Notes: generated by a model from the sequence alone, not told the origin. 42,894 bases of DNA from Candidatus Heimdallarchaeota archaeon (GCA_030668875.1 DAOVER010000025.1:1-42894), one strand, 5' to 3'; numbered from the stretch's first letter, positions 26,994 to 35,441 are shown. Program-made: numbers and translations.

Positions 26994-27455
26994 ATGGGTA
27001 GAGACTACAATCAAGTTATAGATTTATTTTTCAACTTCCTGTTTAAGATGAAAGTAGAGATATTAAATAAGAGACCCATGGTTCTAGAATTCCTTAGATT
27101 AAATAAACTTGACATTAAAAGAGATCCATTTGGCAAGTATTTGCGAATGATTGATTTTATTGGAGAAAAAAACCAAGTTAATATGAAAGAGTTTACAAAT
27201 CGTTTCAGTTTGGATGCAGGAACAGCTACAGGGATTATTGATAAACTAGTAAAGAAGAAAATTATTGTAAGAGTAACAGATGAATCCGATCGGCGGAAGG
27301 TAGGATTGGAATTAACCAAGTATGGAACAAAAATTTACAATAAACAAAAAGAGATACAGAAGGGAGAAATAAAGAGGATTTTAGATATATTAACAGATGA
27401 AGATATTGAACATGTGATTAGAATTTTGAAAAAAATAGATGCGATATCAAACTAG
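26994..27455 (+). CDS. MarR family transcriptional regulator
   Basis: A 153-residue winged-helix protein. The HTH (about 58-85, VNMKEFTNRFSLDAGTATG, then IDKLVKKKII) and the wing with DESDRRKVGLELT are diagnostic of MarR proteins, which sense small molecules and repress exporter genes. It is divergent from the MacB-like exporter operon, with a palindrome between them, and ends 37 nt from the convergent ABC-2 permease gene. It probably controls the first operon, perhaps both. The ligand is unknown. Confidence 0.85.
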   Translation: MGRDYNQVIDLFFNFLFKMKVEILNKRPMVLEFLRLNKLDIKRDPFGKYLRMIDFIGEKNQVNMKEFTNRFSLDAGTATGIIDKLVKKKIIVRVTDESDRRKVGLELTKYGTKIYNKQKEIQKGEIKRILDILTDEDIEHVIRILKKIDAISN

Positions 27456-27492
27456 TAAAGGATAAAGGAAAAATGAGAGAGGTTAACTCTCT

Positions 27493-28776
27493 TCATTCAG
27501 GTTTAAAGTGTTTTCGCGAATATAAGAAAAGTCCTAGTGCTAAGAATAATGCCGATAGGACTATTAGTAGGATGAGATCGAATAGATGATTAGATAGGGT
27601 ATTACCGTGAAGGAGAAGTCCTCTAAAAATCCTTATAGCTGGTGCAGCACCAAGTAGATCAAACAAACCTACTGAATTTCCAAGTATATTTGGGATAACT
27701 GTTGGATTAGGTATGACAAAGAACGCACCAGAGATTAATGCTATGGGTGTTGCAGTAATTGCTGCTAAACCTCTACCTGCTGAAGCATTCCTTACTACAC
27801 CTGCAAAAATGAAACCCATTCCGCTAGTAGCTAGAGACAAGAAAATAGCAGGTAAGAAGGCATAAAGAATTTGTATGGAAAATGGGAAACCAAACAACAA
27901 TGCTGTAGCAAATGTTATAGGAATCTGTATAAACGCAATGACCATTTGACTAGCCAAAATAGAAAATACATACATTGGGGGTGTAACTTTACTGAGTCTA
28001 AGTCGTTTAAGAGTTCCTCTTTCTATATCACTAAGAGCAATATCAGTTGTAGAACCTAGATTGTTTAGTATTGCATAAACAATTAATCCTGGTAGAACAA
28101 AATCAAAGACAGTAAAACCAGAGGTTAATAGACTTCCATATACATCAATAATTACACCTTCAACAGGAGATTCCCCAAAATTAAAGAAATATTGAGTTAT
28201 CTTATCGATAATGGTCCCAGTTACGGTGAAATCTTGCAGAGTACTATCGCCTTCAACTAGTAAGACTGTTTTGAAATCTGAACTGGGATAACCTGACCAG
28301 TTTCCTGTCGCAGCAGTAAGTATAGGATCATCTCCAAATTTACTCCTAAAAGCTGCAAGGACACCTGTACTAAAGTTTTCAGGTAGCGTTACCAGAGCCA
28401 TGATGTTTCTGCTTTCAAGCAGTTCTTGAGCATCTTCATGTTCTGATTGGTTGAAGACATGAACATCAAATATTGTAACATTACTTTCTGGAAACAAAAC
28501 TGTATCAAGGACTCTGATATACTCCTCGGAATAGAAGGTTTGATTCACAATTGAAGTATTCCAAAAAGCTATAACACTTTCATCAATTCCGGTGTCATAA
28601 CTTATGATGCCTATAGTTTTTGATGAAGTAATAGGATCACTCCATTGAAATGCAAAACCGAAAACTCCTACAAAGCATAATGGAAAAATAATCGTAAAGA
28701 AAAATGCTGTCTTGTTTCGTGTTATAGAAAGTATATTTGTTTTCAGTAGGGAGTAAAATAGTTTAATTTTTGACAT
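27493..28776 (-). CDS. ABC-2 type exporter permease
   Basis: A 427-residue permease: one N-terminal helix (about 20-42), a large external domain (45-225) and then five or six helices to the C-terminus, the layout of the ABC-2 family (YhgE-, DrrB- or NatB-like). The helices are preceded by the conserved 'DIERGTLKRLRLSKV' coupling segment that contacts the ATPase. Its gene follows the ATPase gene by 16 nt. Such pairs usually export drugs, lipids or peptides; the substrate here is not known. Confidence 0.82.
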   Translation of the reverse strand: MSKIKLFYSLLKTNILSITRNKTAFFFTIIFPLCFVGVFGFAFQWSDPITSSKTIGIISYDTGIDESVIAFWNTSIVNQTFYSEEYIRVLDTVLFPESNVTIFDVHVFNQSEHEDAQELLESRNIMALVTLPENFSTGVLAAFRSKFGDDPILTAATGNWSGYPSSDFKTVLLVEGDSTLQDFTVTGTIIDKITQYFFNFGESPVEGVIIDVYGSLLTSGFTVFDFVLPGLIVYAILNNLGSTTDIALSDIERGTLKRLRLSKVTPPMYVFSILASQMVIAFIQIPITFATALLFGFPFSIQILYAFLPAIFLSLATSGMGFIFAGVVRNASAGRGLAAITATPIALISGAFFVIPNPTVIPNILGNSVGLFDLLGAAPAIRIFRGLLLHGNTLSNHLFDLILLIVLSALFLALGLFLYSRKHFKPE

Positions 28777-28792
28777 CTAATCACCTTTCTTC

Positions 28793-29794
28793 CTATTCTC
28801 TTAGGGCTTTCCCTGTAAGACCAATGAACACATCTTCTAATGTACTTCCACGAAGTTGTAAGCTTTTAATATAATCAGTAACATCCAATTTCACAGCAAT
28901 CTCAATTATATCAGGTATAAGAGATGCACCATTCTTTGTGAAAATCTTAATTTTATTTTCATGGAATGTAATCTTCGAAAACTCTTTTCGTAGATCTACA
29001 ATAAATGAATCATTGAGTTTGGCATCTAAACTTTCGTCCATAATAAGTTCTATTAATTCTTCAGCACCATATGTGGTTTTCAATTCATCAGGAGTTCCTT
29101 GAGCTATGATTTTTCCATAATCTATAATCAAAATGCGGTCACAGAGTCGGTCAGCAACTTCCATCAAATGGGTTGTTAGTATTATAGAAATTCCTTCCTT
29201 TTTAGACAATCTTTCAATATTTTCCCAAAGAATATGACGGCTTTGTGGATCCATGCCTGCACTTGGTTCATCTAGAAACAATATTTTTGGAGAATGTAAC
29301 ATCCCCAAAACTAAATTTAGTCTTCTTTTCTGACCACCACTTAATTTTTCTGCTCTTCTTCTCTTAAGTTCCGTCAGTTGAAAAAGGTCAAAGAGTTCAT
29401 TTATTCTAGCTTTCTTATTTTGTATCTGATAACAATCAGCAAAAAGCTCAGCATTCTCCTGAACAGTTAAAAAGTCATAAAAAACCAATTCTTGAGGTGT
29501 GTAACCAATTAATTCACGGATTGTTTTGTAATCATTAATATCCTTGCCGTAAATTGAAAAATCCCCTTTAGTTTTTTGAATTATTCCAAGTAAAATGGAA
29601 ATGGTAGTAGTCTTTCCAGCTCCATTAGGACCCAGAAAACCTAGAACTTCTCCATCAAATAACTCAAAATTCACACCACGAACTGCATGTACTTTTCCAT
29701 CATAGATTTTCTCTAAGTTTTTAGTTTCCACTACTATCTCTTTGAGTGATTTATTTACTGCCTGATTCTTTGCTTCAACAGCTTCTTCAACCAT
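28793..29794 (-). CDS. ABC-2 exporter ATP-binding protein, DrrA-like
   Basis: About 333 residues with Walker A GPNGAGKTT, Q-loop YTPQE, signature LSGGQKRR, Walker B ILFLDEPSAGMDPQSR and H-loop TTHLM, plus the C-terminal extension of about 90 residues seen in DrrA-type ATPases. The frame is open to 29857, but I place the start at ATG 29794: the box TATATAAGAG (29815-29824, minus strand) lies 20-30 nt upstream, and the sequence beyond about 29845 is a copy of the M20 gene rather than ABC sequence. It works with the permease at 27493-28776. Confidence 0.88.
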   Translation of the reverse strand: MVEEAVEAKNQAVNKSLKEIVVETKNLEKIYDGKVHAVRGVNFELFDGEVLGFLGPNGAGKTTTISILLGIIQKTKGDFSIYGKDINDYKTIRELIGYTPQELVFYDFLTVQENAELFADCYQIQNKKARINELFDLFQLTELKRRRAEKLSGGQKRRLNLVLGMLHSPKILFLDEPSAGMDPQSRHILWENIERLSKKEGISIILTTHLMEVADRLCDRILIIDYGKIIAQGTPDELKTTYGAEELIELIMDESLDAKLNDSFIVDLRKEFSKITFHENKIKIFTKNGASLIPDIIEIAVKLDVTDYIKSLQLRGSTLEDVFIGLTGKALRE

Positions 29795-29814
29795 AGTTTT
29801 CAATTCTTTATACG

Positions 29815-29824
29815 CTCTTATATA
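29815..29824 (-). promoter_or_regulatory. TATA box of the ABC-2 exporter operon
   Basis: On the minus strand this reads TATATAAGAG, centred about 26 nt before the ATG at 29794, which matches archaeal leaderless promoters. It supports the shorter start of the ATPase gene. Confidence 0.55.
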
Positions 29825-29844
29825 CCTAGCTCTTTGATTTCCAA

Positions 29845-30140
29845 TACACGAATGCAATAAGAGATGATACTCATGTTGTAGAACATGAAAGGGATTTAGG
29901 TTCTAAAATATGGGAATCGTGAATCATTTTGTTCCAACAATTCATCTTTGTATGGGGTTAAGCAAAGTTGAAATCAATGGATACTCGACAGATTTTGCTG
30001 AAGTAATAAGCAGTGAATGTGGAAACAAACAGATGTTGAAGGTAACAAAAGCTTTGGCTATGACCGCAATGGATATTTTTGCTGAACCTGAACTAGTTTA
30101 AGAGATGAAAGAAGAATTTGAACAGATAAAGAAGGGATAG
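29845..30140 (+). pseudogene. M20 amidohydrolase 3' remnant
   Basis: This stretch matches the end of the intact M20 gene at about 23351-23645: NEQMLKITKALAMTAIDVF there, NKQMLKVTKALAMTAMDIF here, and the preceding PTIH, STDF and NSE segments also correspond. A frameshift near 29910 and a GAA to TAA change at 30099-30101 break the frame. The remaining tail ends in KKG and a stop at 30140, as in the intact gene. The homology begins near 29845, inside the overextended frame of the ABC ATPase gene. It is a decayed duplicate, not a coding gene. Confidence 0.85.
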
Positions 30141-30146
30141 TCTTCT

Positions 30147-30665
30147 CTAAAGTTTTTTTTCCATATATGTCCAAGTCACACCATCCAGCTTTGGAGATTC
30201 AGATTCTGGATACTCTTCAATTTCAACAAAACCTTCTGATTGATATAATTTTTGAGCAGATTTCATGAAAGGTCCAGCGTCTAATCTTAAAGAAGAATAA
30301 CCCAGTCTCTTACCTTTCTCTATTAATCTGTTAAGAAGGGATTTTCCAAGTCCTTTTCCTTGATACTCGGGTTTAACATACATCCGCTTTATTTCACCAA
30401 TTTCGGGGCTTATTCTTCTTAGGGCACCCATTCCAACAATGTTACTTTCAACTCGAACAAGATAGAACACTCCTCCTGGAGGTTGGAAAAGCTCCAGCTC
30501 ATCAAGGATTCTTGCAGCATAACTATGAGCAGAACCAATGTGTGCTTCAAGATCAATATTCAACTGCTTTTTACACTGATTCACAATCCATTGTAAATAT
30601 TCAGTATTCATTTCAAGAAGTATGGATAAGTGTTTTACAATATTCAAAGTAACAAAATCAACCAT
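30147..30665 (-). CDS. GNAT family N-acetyltransferase
   Basis: A 172-residue acetyltransferase with the GNAT motif A, MYVKPEYQGKGLGKSLL, where the Q/RxxGxG/A loop binds acetyl-CoA, then a strand LRLDAGPFM and the tail EYPESE...MEKKL. The acceptor is unknown. It is convergent with the M20 remnant, only 6 nt from its end. An 18-bp inverted repeat (30709-30726) lies about 44 nt upstream of its start. A probable broken copy of its 3' end lies at 23648-23762. Confidence 0.85.
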   Translation of the reverse strand: MVDFVTLNIVKHLSILLEMNTEYLQWIVNQCKKQLNIDLEAHIGSAHSYAARILDELELFQPPGGVFYLVRVESNIVGMGALRRISPEIGEIKRMYVKPEYQGKGLGKSLLNRLIEKGKRLGYSSLRLDAGPFMKSAQKLYQSEGFVEIEEYPESESPKLDGVTWTYMEKKL

Positions 30666-31067
30666 TTTTAAACCTTCACTTTTCCTTTGCGAATTTTGAT
30701 AGTGATAGACTATAAGTAAGTATAGTTTTGTAATATTCTTCGATGCATACCTTATTCTTCTAGTATCTTAAATAATTTTTTTGCATTACTTCTTTTAACA
30801 ATTTGTTGAAACAGATTTTGCAAGTGATTTTAATAAGCACAAGAATTTTTCACATACGCTCTAGTATATATTCATAACTTAAACGCTTTAAAAACTAAAT
30901 TTGATTACAAAGTGCTTAGTTTTAGTCTTTATCGATTAATAGTTTCTCCTTGGAAGAAAGTTCAGTACCATCTAGATTATTGTTAGCAGAAATTGATAAA
31001 ACATCAATGTCGACCATACTTTCCACACACTTATATATATGATGGAAAACATAGTGCACAGATACTA
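30666..31067. other. Intergenic stretch of about 400 nt
   Basis: This AT-rich gap lies between the divergent GNAT and secreted-protein genes. I see no tRNA cloverleaf and no ORF that looks real. It holds an inverted repeat ACTATA-N6-TATAGT at 30709-30726 and the TATA box of the next gene at 31031-31040. The rest shows nothing I can name. Confidence 0.5.
31031..31040 (+). promoter_or_regulatory. TATA box of the small secreted protein gene
   Basis: TTATATATAT is centred about 32 nt before the ATG at 31068, which supports that start and a very short leader. Confidence 0.5.
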
Positions 31068-31526
31068 ATGAGGTCTAAGAAAGTATTGAAATTACTCTTT
31101 ATTTTAATGATGGGTGTTTTGCTTGTACCCAATCTTGGTGTAGACGCAAGTACCTATGGTATAAATATTGAACATGTGGAATATTGTGATCTTGATGATG
31201 ACGGGAAAGAGGATGATGTGTATGCTGAAATTCTTGTCACCATGTTTGAAGGCACAAAGAATTTGATTTTTAAAACAACTTTGAAATTTGATGGAGAGAT
31301 TCTTCATTCAATATATAGAGATAATCACGTAAGAACTGAAGATGAAATATTGTACAAATTTTATTTCATCAATGTCGCATTCGAGAGTGGGTGGTACGTT
31401 CTATACGCTTGGTTCTATATATACACTGAAGTGCAAAGCGGATTTTACTTTGATATAACAATTTTCGATCCACCAGGAGGTGACCCAGACTATCCAATAG
31501 GAGGAGGGGTAGATCCAGGTCCATAA
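31068..31526 (+). CDS. Small secreted protein with DxDxDG motif, unknown function
   Basis: A 152-residue protein. Residues 1-28 form a signal peptide (MRSKK, a hydrophobic core, then VDAS). The mature part begins YGINIEHVEYCDLDDDGKEDD, with a DxDxDGxxDD calcium-binding-like loop as in dockerin or EF-hand repeats. It continues as beta strands rich in aromatic residues and ends in a Pro/Gly-rich tail (GGGVDPGP). An upstream in-frame ATG at 30993 would add an unnatural N-terminus, so I use 31068. I recognise no family. Confidence 0.6.
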   Translation: MRSKKVLKLLFILMMGVLLVPNLGVDASTYGINIEHVEYCDLDDDGKEDDVYAEILVTMFEGTKNLIFKTTLKFDGEILHSIYRDNHVRTEDEILYKFYFINVAFESGWYVLYAWFYIYTEVQSGFYFDITIFDPPGGDPDYPIGGGVDPGP

Positions 31527-31565
31527 ACATTTATCAAATACCTAACAAAATTAGAAACGATCTGG

Positions 31566-32810
31566 ATGAATAACATGAGAGGTTTTACTAAAGAGATACT
31601 GGATATACTTCGAATTCTCGAAAATTATCCATTAGATTCCTTTAGTGATCATGCAAGAAAACTTGGGATATCAACTCAAACGATGATAAGAAAAGTTGAA
31701 TATCTTAAGGATGCGGATAAAATAAGAGAGGTTCATTCTACACTCAATCCTGAGAAAATGGGATTGGAGAGATATGTAGTGATCTTCAAAACAACAACAG
31801 TTGAACAAATTTCATTCCTTGAACTTTCATGTGACATTCATCCATATACAAACTCTAGAAACAGACTCTTTGGTCATATGTATGGGTTATATACAGTTTT
31901 TGATATCCCAAAGGGAACGAGAAAGTATTTGGAGTCGTTTCTAGAATTCATGCTAGGGAGGGAGTTCTGCTCACATTATCAGATTTATAAATCATCAGGG
32001 AAGCGAGCATATTATCCTCAACCATTTCACAATAATATTACAGATATGGATGAATTCGATATAGAGGAATATTTTTCTAAAAATGTTAATTGGAAACCTA
32101 AAATAAAAGTTAATGAATCATCAGAATTTTCTATTAATAAGTTTCATCCAATTCATCTTCTTATACTACGAGACATAACAATCAATATGAGAACACCTAT
32201 GAGTCAGCTTTCTCAAAAGTATAAAGATTATCTAACACTACCAAAAGAAAAGGAAAACTTTGATGGTCTTCCTGAAGGTTTCAAACTGTATATAGAGGAG
32301 TTTTTTGCAGAAGATCGTACAGAAAACGCAATTTATATAGACTTTAAGAAGAAATACCATTTCATTACAAATAATTTCATTGAAGATTATTGGTGGGGAG
32401 TAAATAGAAAATATTTTGAAATGTTCATAAGATTCTCATATATTATCAATAATATCAAGGAAGAAGAAAAATCAAGATTATTCAGATTGTTAAGTGAGTT
32501 TAGACCACCATTTAGCATTTACATGGAAGATTTAGGTCAAGATCTTTTCATCACATTATCGTTACCACCATATTATCAAATAAGAATGTCATATTGGATG
32601 AGAAGTAATTATGAAAATTTATCGTTCTATATGAGTGATAGTTTCGGTTATAATGCATTAAAATATAGATTTTATGTTCACAATTACAGTATCAAAGAAC
32701 AAAAATGGAGGGAGGATAAAGAATGGATGTTTGAAGGGGTTGTCAAAGGTATCCAAGAAAGTATTGCAAAGAAGCAATTTAGAAAAGTAAGTAGGAAAGA
32801 GGAAAAATAA
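31566..32810 (+). CDS. Large regulator with Lrp-like and second HTH domains
   Basis: A 414-residue protein. Residues 5-60 form a winged HTH of Lrp/AsnC type (FSDHARKLGISTQTMIRKVEYL). A second HTH-like segment starts near 195 (HLLILRDITINMRTPMSQLSQKY). The regions between and after them, up to 414, show no motif I know and may sense a ligand. The next gene, a CheY-like receiver, starts 2 nt after its stop, so the two are surely co-expressed. It may act as the DNA-binding output of that receiver. Function is inferred. Confidence 0.6.
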   Translation: MNNMRGFTKEILDILRILENYPLDSFSDHARKLGISTQTMIRKVEYLKDADKIREVHSTLNPEKMGLERYVVIFKTTTVEQISFLELSCDIHPYTNSRNRLFGHMYGLYTVFDIPKGTRKYLESFLEFMLGREFCSHYQIYKSSGKRAYYPQPFHNNITDMDEFDIEEYFSKNVNWKPKIKVNESSEFSINKFHPIHLLILRDITINMRTPMSQLSQKYKDYLTLPKEKENFDGLPEGFKLYIEEFFAEDRTENAIYIDFKKKYHFITNNFIEDYWWGVNRKYFEMFIRFSYIINNIKEEEKSRLFRLLSEFRPPFSIYMEDLGQDLFITLSLPPYYQIRMSYWMRSNYENLSFYMSDSFGYNALKYRFYVHNYSIKEQKWREDKEWMFEGVVKGIQESIAKKQFRKVSRKEEK

Positions 32811-32812
32811 GT

Positions 32813-33214
32813 ATGGTAAATATATACATAGTAGAAGATGACAAAAACCTTCAAGAACTATATACTATGTTCTTAACAAAAATGGGTCATCGAATTGTTG
32901 GACAATCCTTCAACGGGGAAGAAGCTTTAATAGATTTATACTTAAATTTTGAAAGGAAAAAGCCAGAAATATTAATAGTAGACTATCATATGCCGGTAAA
33001 AAACGGTCTAGAATTGATTGCAGATTTATATGAGTTAGACTGGATTAATGAAACGAAAATTCTTTTTATTTCTTCAGCAAATCAATCAGAAATTAACGCT
33101 CATGAAACAAGTATAACAAAATATGTTACGAAACCCTTCAAATTTTCCAATCTGGGAGGTGTCATTAATGAAATAATGAGAACAAATCTAGCAGGATTGG
33201 AACAGTGTACATAA
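32813..33214 (+). CDS. Response regulator receiver (CheY-like) protein
   Basis: A 133-residue stand-alone receiver domain. The acidic pair D9/D10, phospho-acceptor D57 (ILIVDYHMP), the S87/S88 switch position and K107 (TKPF) are all present. There is no output domain. It follows the double-HTH regulator by 2 nt, which makes that protein the likely partner. No histidine kinase is in the window, so the phosphate source must lie elsewhere. Confidence 0.88.
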   Translation: MVNIYIVEDDKNLQELYTMFLTKMGHRIVGQSFNGEEALIDLYLNFERKKPEILIVDYHMPVKNGLELIADLYELDWINETKILFISSANQSEINAHETSITKYVTKPFKFSNLGGVINEIMRTNLAGLEQCT

Positions 33215-33350
33215 TTAGAAGATAGCAAAACAGAAGGAGAATAATAGAGATTTGTATATTTTTTGCGAAATATATAGTAATACAATAATCGCTCAGTTTT
33301 TTTCTATAAAGAACCTTAATGGTGAGTAGTTCAAGTAATAAGGCGAGGAT

Positions 33351-33366
33351 TTGCAAACGTTTGCAA
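33351..33366. promoter_or_regulatory. 16-bp palindromic operator, TTGCAAACGTTTGCAA
   Basis: A perfect 16-bp palindrome directly upstream of the first TATA-like box (TTTATAA, 33379-33385) of the ABC exporter operon. Its half-site TTGCAAA recurs at 33371-33376 (TGCAAA) and as an inverted pair at 33411-33427. Such spacing marks a regulator-binding region. The small HTH protein at the end of the same operon is the best candidate to bind it. Confidence 0.65.
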
Positions 33367-33400
33367 TATATGCAAATGTTTATAAGGGGGACAAGGAGAG

Positions 33401-33410
33401 TAATATATAG
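33401..33410 (+). promoter_or_regulatory. TATA box of the palindrome-controlled ABC operon
   Basis: TAATATATAG is centred about 36 nt before the ATG at 33441 and is followed immediately by the inverted pair of TTGCAAA sites. A second candidate box, TTTATAA at 33379-33385, lies further upstream. Confidence 0.5.
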
Positions 33411-33427
33411 TTTGCAAAAATTGCAAA
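33411..33427. promoter_or_regulatory. Second operator: TTTGCAA-AAA-TTGCAAA
   Basis: A 7-bp inverted repeat with a 3-bp spacer, between the TATA box and the ABC ATPase start. It shares its half-site with the 16-bp palindrome at 33351-33366. The two are about 60 bp apart from centre to centre. A protein bound here would cover the transcription start. Confidence 0.6.
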
Positions 33428-33440
33428 GGCGCGATGAAAA

Positions 33441-34493
33441 ATGCCAAAAGATGAAACAGATATTATCATAAGTTTAAGAAACTTAACAAAAAGGTTTGGT
33501 GATTTTACTGCGGTAAACGATATTACAATGGATGTAAGAAGAGGGGAAATTATCGGTTTACTAGGCCCAAATGGTGCAGGTAAAACAACAACAATGAAAA
33601 TGATATCTAGGCTTCTAAAACCCACAGTTGGAGAAGTCTGGATAAGAGAAAATGGTGAACTAGAACTATTAACAAATAGAAACAAAGATAGTTTATTAGA
33701 TAAAATAGGATTTCTAATTGAAAACCCTACTTTTTATGACCATATGACTCCAAAGCAGATATTGACCTATTTTGCTACATTGAAAGGTTATACAAGAAAA
33801 AAGATTCCAGCTAGAATTGAAGAAGTTCTTGCAATGGTTGGTTTGTCAGCATGGATCAACAAGAAGGTTGGTACTTTTTCCAAAGGGATGAAACAGAAAT
33901 TAGGTATAGTTTCAGCACTTATTCACGACCCTGATTTTCTGGTTTTAGATGAACCTCAAACAGGATTAGATCCTAAAGCGCGCAGAGAGATTCGAGCTCT
34001 GTTACTAAAATTGAAACATTCTGGAAAAACTATTTTCCTTTCAAGTCATCTGCTTTATGAAGTGAGTGAAATCTCAGATCGAATAGCTATTATCAATTTA
34101 GGTCAGATAGTTGCATATAACACGATGGAAAATCTTGAAGCTGAATCTAAAGACAGTCGGTTAGTTATTCAATTGGAAACTATTCCATCGGATATTGAAC
34201 AGAAAAAAGCACAACTAGAAGCAATTGTTAGACCCTATGCTGGAGTCAATAATGGCTCAAATATTGTTGAATTTAGGTATGAAACAAGAACCTTCGAAAT
34301 TAGATTCGATGGAAGTATAAAGAATCAAAAGACCATACTAAAGGAATTAACCAAGAGTGATTTTGATGTAATTAATTTTTCAGTTCCACGAACAAACTCA
34401 CTTGAAGATTTGTACATTAATCTAGTGAGTGAGGGGGCTATTGGAAAATTAGAAGATCAGATGCAGGAAGAAGTTCCTGTCGCAATGGAGTGA
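33441..34493 (+). CDS. ABC-2 exporter ATP-binding protein (CcmA/DrrA-like)
   Basis: A 350-residue ATPase with Walker A GPNGAGKTT, Q-loop in IGFLIENPTFYDH, signature FSKGMKQK, Walker B FLVLDEPQTGLDPKAR and H-loop SSHLL. The FSKGMKQK signature and the C-terminal extension of about 110 residues are typical of CcmA/DrrA-like exporters (bacitracin, lantibiotic and ABC-2 groups). It is the first gene of an operon controlled by the TTGCAAA palindromes and overlaps the permease region. Confidence 0.88.
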   Translation: MPKDETDIIISLRNLTKRFGDFTAVNDITMDVRRGEIIGLLGPNGAGKTTTMKMISRLLKPTVGEVWIRENGELELLTNRNKDSLLDKIGFLIENPTFYDHMTPKQILTYFATLKGYTRKKIPARIEEVLAMVGLSAWINKKVGTFSKGMKQKLGIVSALIHDPDFLVLDEPQTGLDPKARREIRALLLKLKHSGKTIFLSSHLLYEVSEISDRIAIINLGQIVAYNTMENLEAESKDSRLVIQLETIPSDIEQKKAQLEAIVRPYAGVNNGSNIVEFRYETRTFEIRFDGSIKNQKTILKELTKSDFDVINFSVPRTNSLEDLYINLVSEGAIGKLEDQMQEEVPVAME

Positions 34494-34498
34494 TAAAA

Positions 34499-35392
34499 AT
34501 GACAGTAACACAAGATGGAAATTTACAATCTAGATTTGAGCAACACGTAGTAGGACATCGTAAGTCCTTAGTTCAAGTTGGAGCAACCGTTAAGTTTGAA
34601 TTTCAAAGAAATTTGATGAATATACTTATTTCAGTAGGAATCGCAGCTTTATTCTATGTAATGAATTTAATCATTCAAATAGTAAAAGAAGGCAGAGGAG
34701 TAGAAGCTCCAACTGAAGCAGTAGAGTATTTAGCTTCTTACATGGGGATGACCTTTGGTTTCTTTATCCTTATAATCGCAGCTCAATATGGAGCTAACAT
34801 AATTGCGTATGATTATGATAAGCAAACAGGGAATCTTCTATTCCCAAAGATAACTAAAGGCAGGTTATTTGTTGGACGAATGATTGCACGATATTTATTA
34901 TCAGTGCTTGCAGTCATAGTATATTATATAGCACTTGGGATTTCAGTAGCAATCAAATATGGTGAATTACCAACATCAATTTGGACTTCTCTAGGATGGG
35001 CAGCGTTCTATATGCTTGCAGTTCTTTCTTTGGTAGTATTCTTTAGTAGTTTCATGAAGAAGACATCTACAGTTATCGTGTTCAGCATACTAATGGTACT
35101 GATTGTTTTCCAATTGACAACTACTATTCTACATATTACTGGATCAGAAATTGAACCATTGTTCATATTAACCTATTATTCGAACATAATTTCTGAAAGC
35201 TTAACAGGAATACCTGTAGATCGATTTGTAGAAACTGCACTTAGTGGCCCCGGAATGGGTCCAGGATCAGTTGATGGACCAACTGGTATGGCTTGGATAA
35301 CTCCTAGCATTTCTGGAGCAGCAATAGGTTTAGCAATCTATTCAATAAGTCTATTAACAGCTGCTTACGTCATGTTCAGAAGAAGGCAATAA
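34499..35392 (+). CDS. ABC-2 type exporter permease
   Basis: A 297-residue permease with about six hydrophobic helices (around 45, 85, 135, 170, 205 and 280). I chose ATG 34499 because GGAGTGA at 34486-34492 gives a Shine-Dalgarno-like site 6-7 nt upstream; a GTG at 34490 overlaps the ATPase stop. It has the ABC-2 order of helices and no large external domain, unlike the permease at 27493-28776. It pairs with the preceding ATPase. A stem-loop with a T8 run follows the stop. Confidence 0.8.
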   Translation: MTVTQDGNLQSRFEQHVVGHRKSLVQVGATVKFEFQRNLMNILISVGIAALFYVMNLIIQIVKEGRGVEAPTEAVEYLASYMGMTFGFFILIIAAQYGANIIAYDYDKQTGNLLFPKITKGRLFVGRMIARYLLSVLAVIVYYIALGISVAIKYGELPTSIWTSLGWAAFYMLAVLSLVVFFSSFMKKTSTVIVFSILMVLIVFQLTTTILHITGSEIEPLFILTYYSNIISESLTGIPVDRFVETALSGPGMGPGSVDGPTGMAWITPSISGAAIGLAIYSISLLTAAYVMFRRRQ

Positions 35393-35408
35393 AGAAAATT
35401 GAAACTAA

Positions 35409-35441
35409 GAAGAGAGCTTTGCAGCTCGCCTTCTTTTTTTT
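35409..35441 (+). terminator. Stem-loop plus T run after the ABC permease gene
   Basis: A GAGCT-TTGC-AGCTC hairpin (35414-35427) is followed a few bases later by a run of eight T residues (35434-35441). Intrinsic termination of this kind would separate the ATPase-permease pair from the next membrane gene. Confidence 0.5.

Noticed and set aside
29795..29857. Upstream extension of the ABC-2 ATPase to 29857
   Set aside because: The first 21 codons precede a good TATA box and overlap sequence homologous to the M20 gene. The ATG at 29794 is better placed.
30666..31067. tRNA or small RNA gene in the largest gap
   Set aside because: No cloverleaf, anticodon arm or conserved T-arm sequence was seen; only an AT-rich inverted repeat.
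33100..33356. Minus-strand frames over the receiver gene and the operator region
   Set aside because: They overlap the receiver CDS and palindromes and have low-complexity, hydrophobic translations without a start context.
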